Shown piece by piece: positions 35,989-46,323 of a stretch of DNA of 58,236 nucleotides. A program made the translations under genes and the position numbers. The notes under the pieces are model-generated. The model had not been told where the DNA came from. It was given only the letters and a program-made list of their open reading frames with translations, and ran no database searches. The stretch covers positions 1 to 58,236 of the forward strand of contig NZ_AEEC02000034.1 of the NCBI RefSeq assembly GCF_000300975.2, given 5' to 3'. This DNA is from Herbaspirillum frisingense GSF30. GTDB lineage: Bacteria > Pseudomonadota > Gammaproteobacteria > Burkholderiales > Burkholderiaceae_D. How positions within the stretch are numbered: the first letter of the stretch is position 1; every line of letters starts with the position of its first letter.

Positions 35989-36103
35989 CAGCCCGCCGGG
36001 CGCAATCCCCTTTTTCTTGCGGTGAGGTTTGCTGCATTTGGAAGAAAACCGTTGCAGGCTTCGCCGCAATCAATGCTAACTTATTGAAAATTAAGGAGTT
36101 CTC

Positions 36104-36394
36104 ATGAATCTTCGCCCTTTGCACGATCGCGTCATCGTCAAGCGCCTCGACCAGGAAACCAAGACCGCTTCCGGTATCGTTCTGCCTGATGCAGCGACCG
36201 AAAAGCCGGACCAGGGCGAAATCCTGGCCGTCGGCAATGGCAAGATCCTGGAAGATGGCAAGGTCCGCCAACTGGCCGTGAAGGTCGGCGACCGCGTCCT
36301 GTTCGGCAAGTACTCCGGCCAGGCCGTGAAGGTCGATGGCCAGGAACTGCTGGTCATGCGCGAAGAAGACCTGTTCGCCGTCGTCGAGAAGTAA
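36104..36394 (+). CDS. groES: Co-chaperonin GroES
   Basis: 96 aa co-chaperonin forming the heptameric lid of GroEL. The N-terminus [40 protein letters not shown] is canonical, with the mobile loop at [12 protein letters not shown] and the C-terminal [21 protein letters not shown] lies seven bases before the start. First gene of the HrcA-regulated heat-shock operon, 131 bp before groEL. Confidence 0.99.
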   Translation: MNLRPLHDRVIVKRLDQETKTASGIVLPDAATEKPDQGEILAVGNGKILEDGKVRQLAVKVGDRVLFGKYSGQAVKVDGQELLVMREEDLFAVVEK

Positions 36395-36429
36395 TTCGGC
36401 ATCCGGCCCGTCTGTATCTTCATATATAG

Positions 36430-38175
<1,746 letters not shown>

Positions 38176-38224
38176 TTGCCCTCCTGCTGCGGGCCATGGA
38201 TGACATGGCCTGTGCTGCAAGAAG

Positions 38225-38256
38225 AAAACCCGCATCGGCGACGATGCGGGTTTTTT
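38225..38256 (+). terminator. Terminator of groESL
   Basis: Perfect stem aaaacccgcatc / gatgcgggtttt with a six-base loop and a T-run, 50 bp after groEL. The remaining ~200 bp up to the porin terminator hold nothing recognisable. Confidence 0.92.
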
Positions 38257-38458
38257 ATTGTGCTGGTGCCACTGGATGGTGGCCGATTCCGCTCTGCGCT
38301 GCAGTTCCGCTCCGCGCTACCTTTCGATCGGCATTTGCCGCTGGTCGTGCCGGATTTGCGATCAACTCTGAGTCGCCTGCGCTCTGTCTCTGGAGCGGTC
38401 GTGCCAGCCGACCATATTCCAGGACGGAAGCTTGATGCAGGAATTCACACAATGAAAA

Positions 38459-38487
38459 AGACCCGCATCCTTGTGGGACACGGGTCT
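38459..38487 (-). terminator. Terminator of the porin gene
   Basis: Stem agacccg / cgggtct with internal pairing; on the minus strand it is followed by TTTTTCATTG, about 40 bp after the porin stop codon. Confidence 0.75.
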
Positions 38488-38525
38488 TCGAACAGTGCGC
38501 CCTTGCAGGCGCGGCGTCCAACGTC

Positions 38526-39737
38526 TTAGAAGCTGTGGATCATCCCGGCATTCAGACCGGTCTGGCTGCGGTTGGCGCCCGGGATGCGGTCGCTGGCCGT
38601 GCCGACGTTGTACATGTCGTTCGAACGCAGGTTGCGCAGGACAGCATACGTCGTGGTGCGCTTGGACAGGTCATACTTGGCGCCCAGGTTCAACTGCACC
38701 AGGCGACCGTTGGAGCCCTTGACGAACTTGGCGCTGGTCAGTTGCACACTGCTGATCAGCGACAGGGCCGGCAGCAGCTTGTAGTTCACGCCTACATCCA
38801 GAGTCTGGCTGGACTCGTTGTTGGGACCGCCGATGGCAAAGTCAGCCTTCTCTGCCGGCTTGTAGGCAGGATCCTTGCGCTTCGGGTCGACCAGCATCGC
38901 GAAGTTGTAGTCCTTCGGGTTGTAGTCCGGACGTGCTGCGGTCAGCGGCAGTTTCACGCGCGAGTACGAACCGTAGACCTTGGCCGGGCCGAACTGGTAA
39001 GAAGCCGCCAGGGTCCAGGTCTTCAGGCAGGTGTCGCCATTCTTGCCGGGGCCGTTGCAGGCTGCCGCGCCCTTGACGTCACTGGCATTCTTGGAATCAC
39101 CCATCTTGCTCTGGAAATAACCCAGGCCGACGTTCAGCGGGCCGTTGGCGTACATGCCGCCCAGACCGAAGGATTGACCGGAACCGGTGCGGCCGGCCTC
39201 CTCGCCGAAGCCATAGATCAGGCTACCGGTGAAGCCGTTGAAGTCAGGGGAGTTATAGCGGATGGAGTTGTTGACGCGCTCGCCGTTGGTGCGGTCCAGG
39301 TTCAGCGAGTGGATGCGGCTGACACCGCCGCCGAAGTCACCCGGCGAGGTGATACCGCCGATATCATCCAGGACGTCCTTCTGACGACCGGCCAGGATGG
39401 TACCGAAGTTGCCCGAAACGCCAACGAAAGCCTGACGGCCCCACAGCAAGCCCTTCTGACCAGCTTCGCCGGTATCGACGTTGAAGCCGTTCTCGATGTT
39501 GAACACGGCCTTCAGGCCGCCGCCCAGGTCTTCGCTACCCTTGATGCCCAGGCGCGAGCCCTTCATCAGGCCGGAATCGAGTGCCACCTGACCGCCGGTT
39601 TCCTTGCCGGAAGTGATGATCTTGTTGGTGTAGGACAGGCTGGCATCGACCGAACCATAGACGGTGACAGTGCTTTGTGCATGCGCCGCGCCGGCGAAGG
39701 CAGCCAGCACGGCCAGGGCCAGGATGGACTTTTTCAT
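38526..39737 (-). CDS. Gram-negative general porin (OmpC-like)
   Basis: 403 aa trimeric outer-membrane porin of the betaproteobacterial type. The signal peptide is MKKSILALAVLAAFAGAAHA; the mature protein starts QSTVTVYGSVDASLSY. The strand-loop pattern includes SRLGIKGSEDLGGGLKAVFNIENGFNVDTG and ends GANRSQTGLNAGMIHSF with the C-terminal Phe needed for assembly. Start ATG 39737 chosen because the upstream in-frame extension to 39833 lacks secretory character. Monocistronic with its own terminator. C-biased codon use implies high expression. Confidence 0.93.
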   Translation of the reverse strand: MKKSILALAVLAAFAGAAHAQSTVTVYGSVDASLSYTNKIITSGKETGGQVALDSGLMKGSRLGIKGSEDLGGGLKAVFNIENGFNVDTGEAGQKGLLWGRQAFVGVSGNFGTILAGRQKDVLDDIGGITSPGDFGGGVSRIHSLNLDRTNGERVNNSIRYNSPDFNGFTGSLIYGFGEEAGRTGSGQSFGLGGMYANGPLNVGLGYFQSKMGDSKNASDVKGAAACNGPGKNGDTCLKTWTLAASYQFGPAKVYGSYSRVKLPLTAARPDYNPKDYNFAMLVDPKRKDPAYKPAEKADFAIGGPNNESSQTLDVGVNYKLLPALSLISSVQLTSAKFVKGSNGRLVQLNLGAKYDLSKRTTTYAVLRNLRSNDMYNVGTASDRIPGANRSQTGLNAGMIHSF

Positions 39738-39939
39738 AGAGAGTACTCCGTAGTGGTTTGATTGCTGTTGATTGGCGGGTGCCGGTCGCGATCTCGCGTG
39801 GCCACCCCCACACTTCTTGGAAGATGACTTCAAGAAGTTACGGCAAATCTAAACGGTATTTATTTTCTCAATCGATTCATAATTTGAATTGTGTCGATTT
39901 ATGAGAATATTCTGTATTTTTATTGCAACCAATGCCAAC

Positions 39940-39959
39940 AAAAAGGGACGTCCCTTTTT
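39940..39959. terminator. Perfect palindrome, probable terminator of yefM-yoeB
   Basis: A 20-bp perfect palindrome (aaaaagggac / gtcccttttt) lies just beyond the toxin stop codon. Its A- and T-rich ends would make it work on either strand. Confidence 0.6.
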
Positions 39960-39965
39960 GCTGCT

Positions 39966-40223
39966 TCAGTAATGAAATCGACACTGATGCACGATGACGA
40001 TCCCCGGCATCCGCTCGATCACGATGCGGTGTTCGCCGCACAGCCGGATGGCCCACAGGCCCGGCAGGCGCAGCGGCAACCGGGTCATGCGCACGGCCGG
40101 CAGCGGGGTGTCGTCCTGCAGCCGTCGCAGCAGGCCCAGCAGCGCGCGGGCCGTGACACGGTCGTGGCGGCGCCACCAGGCCAGGTCCTGCCGGGCCATC
40201 GGCGAAAGCCAGAGCCTGTTCAC
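39966..40223 (-). CDS. yoeB: YoeB/Txe-family toxin, divergent
   Basis: 85 aa RelE-superfamily toxin, matching YoeB in length (84 aa) and pattern: ARQDLAWWRRHDRVTARALLGLLRRLQDDTP, GLWAIRLCGEHRIVIE and the terminal CRFHY. The start is GTG 40223, overlapping the antitoxin stop (GTGA). His-Arg in EHRIV and the C-terminal His-Tyr active-site pair are present. The region equivalent to GKPEPLK of E. coli YoeB reads VRMTRLPLRL, so the catalytic Glu46 appears missing. It may be weak, altered or inactive. Confidence 0.82.
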   Translation of the reverse strand: MNRLWLSPMARQDLAWWRRHDRVTARALLGLLRRLQDDTPLPAVRMTRLPLRLPGLWAIRLCGEHRIVIERMPGIVIVHQCRFHY

Positions 40224-40462
40224 GAAGGGGATGGTCCGGATAGCAACGTGGCCCGCAGCTGCTGCAGGCTGCACAGGAGCCGCTCGGCATTGAGGTCGTT
40301 ACCCAGCAGGAGCAGGGCCTCCTGGACACCGCGCCAGACCGATTCCCGCACCAGCACCAGGTTTTCGGCGTTGTCGCGGGTGAGGATGACTTCATCGATA
40401 TCGGCCAGCTCCAGCAATTCATCGAGCCGACCATTGAGCGCCTGGACGGGGTATGCGTACAT
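40220..40462 (-). CDS. yefM: YefM/Phd-family antitoxin
   Basis: 80 aa. VILTRDNAENLVLVRESVWRGVQEALLLLGNDLNAERLLCSLQQLRA aligns with E. coli YefM (ILITRQNGEAAVLMSLEEY...LLRSPANARRLMDSI). The N-terminal DNA-binding part (MYAYPVQALNGRLDELLELADID) is more divergent. Start ATG 40462 without a clear ribosome site. Stop overlaps the toxin GTG. Confidence 0.8.
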   Translation of the reverse strand: MYAYPVQALNGRLDELLELADIDEVILTRDNAENLVLVRESVWRGVQEALLLLGNDLNAERLLCSLQQLRATLLSGPSPS

Positions 40463-40704
40463 GGGAATAGGTGTAGTCGAGGCAGCAGGCGGTACGTAGC
40501 GCACCGGCCACCACCGGGCTGAAAGAACGCAAAAAGATACGCTTCCCCGGACGCCCGGCGACGATCCCGGCAAAAATTGCTGCACCTACTAGAATTTATT
40601 CGAAGACTTTGTCGTGCCAGGCCGGCAACCAGCACCTGGAAAAGTGCCGATGCCGCCCTGGAAGCCAGTCTCCAGGCGGCTTCCCGTCGCATGCTAAGAC
40701 GCGG

Positions 40705-40747
40705 AGGTTATATGCATAAGCGAAAAATTGTTTTCCCTATATAACCT
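40705..40747 (+). promoter_or_regulatory. Inverted repeat in the metN upstream region
   Basis: Nine-base perfect arms aggttatat (40705-40713) and atataacct (40739-40747) separated by 25 bp, followed by a small hairpin gccgc/gcggc and an A-rich stretch. The 426 bp between yefM and metN have no gene, so this may be an operator or leader structure for metNIQ or the yefM promoter region. Confidence 0.4.
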
Positions 40748-40888
40748 TGCCGCCTTAAAATAGCGGCTTCTTATAAAAAATATCGATGGCAGTGGAGACC
40801 TGTGATCCGGCGACCGCCCGCGCGTCTCCCTGAGGGGCTGTGCCGGGATGCCGGCACCCGGGGGCCCGCTGCCATTTCCGTTCCCATC

Positions 40889-41926
40889 ATGATCGAAATA
40901 CAAGCTGTCACCCAGCGATTCGGCAATGTCGAAGCGGTGCGCAACGTCGAACTGTCGATCCGCAAAGGCGAGGTCTTCGGCATCATCGGCCGCAGCGGCG
41001 CCGGCAAGAGCACGCTGGTACGCACCCTGAACCTGCTGAACCGCCCCACCTCCGGACGTATCATCCTGGACGGCCAGGACCTGACCACCTTGTCCTCGTC
41101 CCAACTGCGCGAGGCCCGCCGTGGCATCGGCATGATCTTCCAGCATTTCAACCTGCTGTCCTCGCGCAGCGTCTACGACAATATCGCACTGCCGCTGGAA
41201 CTGGCCGGCAAGAGCAAGTCCGAGATCGCCGCCAAGGTGGAGCCGCTGCTGGAACTGGTGGGCCTGACCGCCCTGCGCGACCGTTACCCGGCGCAGATTT
41301 CGGGCGGCCAGAAACAACGCGTGGGCATCGCCCGCGCATTGGCCAACGATCCGAAGGTCCTGCTCTCCGACGAGGCCACCTCCGCGCTGGACCCGGAAAC
41401 CACCCGCTCCATCCTGGAACTGCTGCACAAGATCAACAAGGAACTGGGCCTGACCATCGTCCTGATCACCCACCAGATGGAAGTCATCAAGGACATCTGC
41501 GACCGCGTGGCCGTGATGGAAGCCGGCCAGGTGATCGAACAGGGCGAGGTGCTGGAGGTGTTCCGCCAGCCGCGCCATGAAGTCACCCGTGCACTGATCG
41601 GCGACGTCATCGCCCACGAACTGCCCAAGGGCGTGCTGGCGCGCCTGCGCGAGCGCCTGGCCCGTGCCGATGCCGGCCAGGGCACCGACCACCTGTTCCG
41701 CTTTGCCTTCACCGGCAACGATGTGGACCAGCCGCACCTGTCGGAAGCGGTGCGCCGCTTCAACCTGAATTTCAACATCCTGCACGGCCAGATCGACGAG
41801 ATCCAGGGCCAGGCCTTCGGCTCGCTGGCGATCCTCGCCAACGGCTCGCAGGAAAACATCAACCAAGCCATGCAATACCTGCGCGAGCAGGGCGTCGTCG
41901 TCGAGGAGCTCAACCATGTCATCTGA
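40889..41926 (+). CDS. metN: Methionine ABC transporter ATP-binding protein
   Basis: 345 aa ATPase of the methionine importer. It has Walker [38 protein letters not shown], signature [16 protein letters not shown] and Walker [16 protein letters not shown]. The C-terminal region (about residues 265-345) is the NIL regulatory domain, which binds methionine for trans-inhibition. Start ATG 40889 aligns with known MetN; an in-frame GTG at 40802 is less likely. The 3' end overlaps metI by 11 bp. Confidence 0.95.
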   Translation: MIEIQAVTQRFGNVEAVRNVELSIRKGEVFGIIGRSGAGKSTLVRTLNLLNRPTSGRIILDGQDLTTLSSSQLREARRGIGMIFQHFNLLSSRSVYDNIALPLELAGKSKSEIAAKVEPLLELVGLTALRDRYPAQISGGQKQRVGIARALANDPKVLLSDEATSALDPETTRSILELLHKINKELGLTIVLITHQMEVIKDICDRVAVMEAGQVIEQGEVLEVFRQPRHEVTRALIGDVIAHELPKGVLARLRERLARADAGQGTDHLFRFAFTGNDVDQPHLSEAVRRFNLNFNILHGQIDEIQGQAFGSLAILANGSQENINQAMQYLREQGVVVEELNHVI

Positions 41927-42569
41927 ACTGATCGATCTGTTCGTCAGCTCCTTCGGTGAGACGCTGATGATGGTGGTGATTTCCGGCCTGGTCGGTTCGC
42001 TGCTGGGCATCCCGCTGGGCATCGCCCTGCACATCACCGAAGACAAGGGCGTACTGCCCAATGCGGTCTTCAACCGCGTCGCCGGCCTGCTGGTCAATGC
42101 AGTGCGCTCCACCCCCTTCATCATCCTGCTGGTGGCGGTGATCCCGATGACGCGTTTCTTCGTCGGCACCTCCATCGGTACGGCTGCCGCCATCGTGCCG
42201 CTTACCATTGCCGCCGCGCCCTTCATCGCCCGCCTCGTCGAGACCGCCTTGCGCGAAGTGGACCACGGCCTGGTCGAAGCCGCACAGGCCATGGGTGCGA
42301 ACACCTGGCAGATCATCTACAAGGTCTTGGTACCAGAAGCATTTGCTGGTATCGTCGCCGGTCTCACGATCACCTTCGTCAGCCTGGTCGGCTATTCGGC
42401 CATGGCCGGCGCCATCGGTGGTGGTGGCCTGGGCGACCTGGGCATCCGCTACGGCTACCAGCGCTTCCTGCCGGAAGTGATGCTGGCGGTGGTGCTGATC
42501 CTGATCGTGTTCGTGCAGTTGGTGCAATCCCTGGGAGACCTGCTGGTGCGCAAGCTCAGTCATCGCTGA
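41916..42569 (+). CDS. metI: Methionine ABC transporter permease
   Basis: 217 aa inner-membrane permease (BPD_transp_1). Typical features are [22 protein letters not shown] at the N-terminus, [30 protein letters not shown], and the EAA loop [28 protein letters not shown]. Five membrane segments as in E. coli MetI. Overlaps metN, and metQ follows after 111 bp. Confidence 0.95.
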   Translation: MSSELIDLFVSSFGETLMMVVISGLVGSLLGIPLGIALHITEDKGVLPNAVFNRVAGLLVNAVRSTPFIILLVAVIPMTRFFVGTSIGTAAAIVPLTIAAAPFIARLVETALREVDHGLVEAAQAMGANTWQIIYKVLVPEAFAGIVAGLTITFVSLVGYSAMAGAIGGGGLGDLGIRYGYQRFLPEVMLAVVLILIVFVQLVQSLGDLLVRKLSHR

Positions 42570-42680
42570 ACAGCTATCAAAAGCGCAGCAAGAGCGCGCC
42601 AAGAGCGCCGCGCGCAACCGGTATCGATAACACCGCGCAGCTATCCGCTGCGCATTTCAAAAAAGCTTGAAAGGAAAGTC

Positions 42681-43478
42681 ATGAAACGTCGTCAGTTGAT
42701 TCAATTCATCGCAGGCCTGGGCCTGGCCGCCGGCCTGGTGTCGGCCCCCGCATTCGCGGAAGACCAGATCAAGATCGGCGTGACCGCAGGTCCGCACGCT
42801 GAGATCATGGAACAGGTCAAGAAGCTGCTGGAAAAAGACGGCGTGCAGTTGAAGGTCATCGAATTCACCGACTACATCCAGCCCAATGCCGCCCTGGCTT
42901 CCGGCGACCTGGACGCCAACTCCTACCAGCACCAGCCCTACCTGGATGCGCAGATCAAGGACCGCGGCTACAAGTTCGTCAGCGTCGGCAGCACCATCAC
43001 CTTCCCGATGGGCGTGTACTCCAAGAAGGTCAAGTCGCTCAATGACCTCAAGCAAGGCGCCCGTGTCGGCGTGCCCAACGACCCCACCAACGGCGGTCGC
43101 GCACTGCTGGTGCTGCAGGCCAAGGGCGTGATCAAGCTCAAGGCCGATGCCGGTCTGAAGGCCACCCCGCTGGACATCGTCGAGAACCCCAAGAAGGTCA
43201 AGATCATCGAACTGGATGCTGCCCAGCTGCCGCGTTCGCTGGATGACTTCGACGCTGCCGTCATCAACGGCAACTACGCCGAATCGGCCGGCCTGTCGCC
43301 GACCAAGGACGCCATCGCCGTGGAAGCCTCCACCGGTCCCTACGCCAACGTGCTGGCCGTTCGTACTGCCGACAAGGACAAGCCCTGGGTCGCCAAGCTG
43401 GTCAAGGCCTACCACAGCCCGGAAGTGAAGAAGTTCGTGCTGGAAAAGTACAAGGGTTCCGTGATCACCTCCTGGTAA
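42681..43478 (+). CDS. metQ: Methionine-binding periplasmic protein
   Basis: 265 aa NlpA-family substrate-binding protein. The signal peptide is MKRRQLIQFIAGLGLAAGLVSAPAFA with no lipobox Cys, so it should be a free periplasmic protein rather than the lipoprotein seen in E. coli. Family motifs: IKIGVTAGPHAEIMEQVK, LDANSYQHQPYL, FPMGVYSKKVKSL, VPNDPTNGGRALLVLQ and ALVNGNYA-like AVINGNYAESAG. Followed by a terminator. Confidence 0.94.
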   Translation: MKRRQLIQFIAGLGLAAGLVSAPAFAEDQIKIGVTAGPHAEIMEQVKKLLEKDGVQLKVIEFTDYIQPNAALASGDLDANSYQHQPYLDAQIKDRGYKFVSVGSTITFPMGVYSKKVKSLNDLKQGARVGVPNDPTNGGRALLVLQAKGVIKLKADAGLKATPLDIVENPKKVKIIELDAAQLPRSLDDFDAAVINGNYAESAGLSPTKDAIAVEASTGPYANVLAVRTADKDKPWVAKLVKAYHSPEVKKFVLEKYKGSVITSW

Positions 43479-43511
43479 TCCACCTCCCCTGCAGCCTCCT
43501 TGCAGCAAACG

Positions 43512-43539
43512 AAAAGGCCAGCTTCGCGCTGGCCTTTTT
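43512..43539 (+). terminator. Terminator of metNIQ
   Basis: Perfect 11-bp stem aaaaggccagc / gctggcctttt, five-base loop and T-run, 34 bp after metQ. Confidence 0.92.
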
Positions 43540-43543
43540 GCTT

Positions 43544-43587
43544 TTCCGGCGTGCTCAAATCATTTATATGATTTGAGCACGCCGGAA
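43544..43587. repeat. Perfect 20-bp inverted repeat hairpin between metQ and ylqF
   Basis: Arms 43544-43563 and 43568-43587 are perfectly complementary (ttccggcgtgctcaaatcat and its reverse complement) around a four-base loop ttat. Neither side carries a T-run after the hairpin. It directly follows the metQ terminator, in the convergent space before the ylqF stop. Confidence 0.9.
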
Positions 43588-43616
43588 GGAAAGCCGACCG
43601 AGCGGCACAGGCGCAC

Positions 43617-44579
43617 TCAGTCCTTGCGCTCCCGGTGATCCGGCGCATTGCGCCAGTCGTAGTCCTCTTCCTCTTCTTCCTCATCCTCGGCCGGCAGGGC
43701 ATCGGGGTTGTCGGTGGAACGGTAGGTCGCCAGCAGCTCGGCACGCGACGCCGGGGTCTCCAGCGAGATGCGCCCCAGCGCACCACTGCGGTAATCCTGC
43801 AGGAAGGTATGCGCGGCCTTTTCGAAATCGTAGTCGCCACCCTTGAGACGGAAGCCCCGCTTGGCCGCTACGCCCTCCACCACGGCCACGCCATCCATGC
43901 CCTCGGGATCGAAGCCGTAGCGCGCCTTGAGCAATTGCGGATAACGCTGCAGCAGCAGGTCGGCCAGGAAGGTGGCCACCTCTTCCTCGATCAGGGCGTT
44001 GCTGCCCACCGCATGGCTGGCGGCCAGCATCAGGCCATCGCTGGGGTGCTCGATCTTGGGCCACAGCATGCCCGGGGTATCGGTCAGGACCATGTTGTTG
44101 CCCAGATAGAGCCGCTGCTGGGTCTTGGTCACGGCCGGCTCGTCGCCGACTGCTGCCACGCGCTTTTTCAGCAAGGCATTCATCAGCGTGGACTTGCCCA
44201 CGTTGGGGATGCCCATGATCATCATGCGCAGGGGCTTCAGAGCCGTGCCGCGGTGCGGGGCCACCTGCATGGCCAGCTTGGGCACGCGTGCCACGTCGGA
44301 GGGCTTCTTGCACGACAGCGCCACGGCGGTCACGCCCTTCTGGCTGTTGTAGTAGTCGATCCAGGCTTGCGTGGCCACCGGGTCGGCCATGTCGGTCTTG
44401 TTGAGGATCTTCAGGCAGGGACGCTGACGCGCATTGCGCAACTGCTCGATCATCGGATTGCAGCTGGCCTGCGGCAGGCGGGCATCGACCACTTCGATGA
44501 CCATATCGACTTTTTCCATGCTCTCGGCGGCCTTGCGGCGGGCCGAGTTCATGTGACCGGGGAACCATTGGATGGACAT
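43617..44579 (-). CDS. ylqF: Ribosome biogenesis GTPase YlqF/RbgA
   Basis: 320 aa circularly permuted GTPase acting in large-subunit assembly. The motif order is permuted: G4 NKTD (KILNKTDMADP) precedes G1 GIPNVGKSTLMN and G3 DTPGML. The N-terminus MSIQWFPGHMNSARRKAAESMEKVDMVIEVVDARLPQAS is canonical. The C-terminal tail has an acidic run (EDEEEEEEDYD) not universal in the family. It is convergent with metQ. Confidence 0.94.
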   Translation of the reverse strand: MSIQWFPGHMNSARRKAAESMEKVDMVIEVVDARLPQASCNPMIEQLRNARQRPCLKILNKTDMADPVATQAWIDYYNSQKGVTAVALSCKKPSDVARVPKLAMQVAPHRGTALKPLRMMIMGIPNVGKSTLMNALLKKRVAAVGDEPAVTKTQQRLYLGNNMVLTDTPGMLWPKIEHPSDGLMLAASHAVGSNALIEEEVATFLADLLLQRYPQLLKARYGFDPEGMDGVAVVEGVAAKRGFRLKGGDYDFEKAAHTFLQDYRSGALGRISLETPASRAELLATYRSTDNPDALPAEDEEEEEEDYDWRNAPDHRERKD

Positions 44580-44718
44580 GCGGGATTTCTTTCTGGTGCG
44601 TATTTCGTTGAAGGCGCTATTTTACGGCCCTGCCCCGCCAATCCCTAACAAATCCCCAATAAAACAGCCTGCCGCGCACAAGTCGGGGCAGGCTGTTGGA
44701 CGGGGAACAACACCGCGC

Positions 44719-46149
44719 TCAGGCGCGCCGGGTCACCCATTGCTCCTTGACAACACCCACGAAACGCCACACCAGCCACAGCGCCAGCCCGTAAGCGACG
44801 GCCATCACGCCAAAGGCCAGGCCATTGCGCAGCCCCCAGCCGTCCACGCTGTGCAGGATGGCGCCCATCAGGGCCACGCCGACCAGGGCACCGATCTGGC
44901 GATTGGCGTTCAGGGCCGCCGCCGCGCTGTTGGCGTGGGCCTTGCCGGCCACCTGCATCACCACCGTGGTCATGGCGGGGATGGCCGTGCTGATGCCCAG
45001 GTTGGCTGCAGCGCAGACCACGGCCAGCACCCAGTAGGGCGTGTCCGGGCGGAAGCTCATGGCCACGGCGGTAAACACCGTACCCACCGACAAACCCAGC
45101 AACAGCGGCACGCGCGGTCCCCAATGCGCGGCCATGCGGCCCGACATCAGGTTGCCGAAGAACACCACGGCCATCATCGGCACCAGTTGCAGGCCGGTCT
45201 GCAGAGCGTCGGCGCCGCGCCCCTGCTGCAGGAACAGCGCCAGGTAGAACAGGTTGCCGTAGATCCCGAAATTGATCATGAAGCCGATGCCATTGGCGGC
45301 CGCAAACTGCGGCGTGGCGAACAGGGCCTTGGGCAGCAGCGGTGCCACGCCGCGCAGTTCGTGGCGCACCAGGGCCACGGCGGCCAGCACTGCCACCGCC
45401 AGCCCGGCCAGGATGCGCGGCGAGGTCCAGCCATAGACCGGCCCCTGGATCAGCACAAAGGACAGCCCGGCCAGCATCACCACCCCGGCCAGGTGGCTAT
45501 ACAGATGCAGGGCACGGGCCTGCCCGGCCACCTGCGGGATGAGCTTCCTGGCCATCAACAGGCCCACCAGCCCGACCGGCACGTTGATGAGGAAGACGCT
45601 GCGCCAGCCCAGCCAGTGGATCAGCACGCCGCCCACCAGCGGACCCACGGCGGCGGCCAGGCCGACGGTGGCCGACCACACGCCCAGCATGCGGGCGCGC
45701 ACGCGATCATCCTCGTAGACGTGACTGAGCAGACTCAGCGAACTGGGCATGAAGAAAGCCGCACCCAGCCCCTGCAGCAGGCGTGCTGCCACCAGGAAAG
45801 GACCATTGGGCGCCGCCCCGCACAGCAACGAGGCCAGCACGAACAGGAAAAGGCCGGTCAGGTAAAGCTTGCGCGCGCCGAAGCGGTCGGCCAGCGCACC
45901 GCCCACCAGCAGCATCGCGGCGAAAGTCAGCGTATAGCCGTCCACGATCCAGACCAGGGTGGACAGCGGTGCATCGAGACTGGTGGAGATATTGGAGAGA
46001 CCGACGTTGACCACCGTCACGTCCAGCATGGCCATGACGAAACCGATGGCCAGCGCTACCAGTGGCAGCAAGCCAGCCCGATGGGGTAAAGCGGTGACAG
46101 GGGGATGGCCGGCAGGTGCCGGGCCAAGGGGACGAGGAACGGAAGACAT
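44719..46149 (-). CDS. DHA2-family MFS drug exporter
   Basis: 476 aa EmrB/QacA-type proton antiporter with about 14 membrane segments. Features are AMLDVTVVNVGLSNI (segment 1), STLVWIVDGYTLTFAAMLLVGGALADRFGARK and GLGAAFFMPSSLSLLSHVYEDDRVRARMLGVWSA with motif C. Start ATG 46149. It is divergent from a LysR regulator across 174 bp with a clear palindrome. Likely exports an antimicrobial or metabolite sensed by that regulator; no membrane-fusion partner gene is adjacent. Confidence 0.88.
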   Translation of the reverse strand: MSSVPRPLGPAPAGHPPVTALPHRAGLLPLVALAIGFVMAMLDVTVVNVGLSNISTSLDAPLSTLVWIVDGYTLTFAAMLLVGGALADRFGARKLYLTGLFLFVLASLLCGAAPNGPFLVAARLLQGLGAAFFMPSSLSLLSHVYEDDRVRARMLGVWSATVGLAAAVGPLVGGVLIHWLGWRSVFLINVPVGLVGLLMARKLIPQVAGQARALHLYSHLAGVVMLAGLSFVLIQGPVYGWTSPRILAGLAVAVLAAVALVRHELRGVAPLLPKALFATPQFAAANGIGFMINFGIYGNLFYLALFLQQGRGADALQTGLQLVPMMAVVFFGNLMSGRMAAHWGPRVPLLLGLSVGTVFTAVAMSFRPDTPYWVLAVVCAAANLGISTAIPAMTTVVMQVAGKAHANSAAAALNANRQIGALVGVALMGAILHSVDGWGLRNGLAFGVMAVAYGLALWLVWRFVGVVKEQWVTRRA

Positions 46150-46276
46150 GACATTCTTTCTGCGCGAACGGCGCAAGGGAGAGCGGCAGACTCGCTGCCG
46201 GTACCCCCGGGGCGAGTGACGATGGATGGATTCTAGGCGTTCGCTGCGATGCAATAAAGAGGTATAAAATCAGCGG

Positions 46277-46298
46277 GCTGATGCAAATCTGCATCAGC
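46277..46298. promoter_or_regulatory. Palindromic operator between LysR gene and DHA2 exporter
   Basis: Perfect nine-base arms gctgatgca and tgcatcagc around aatc, 26 bp before the LysR gene. Position and form fit an autoregulatory LysR site. Confidence 0.65.
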
Positions 46299-46323
46299 TC
46301 ATCTTCCAGGAAAGCACATCCTC

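Noticed and set aside
39877..40692. 271-aa minus-strand frame over the yefM-yoeB region
   Set aside because: Out of frame with the two toxin-antitoxin genes, which are supported by family motifs and a GTGA overlap.
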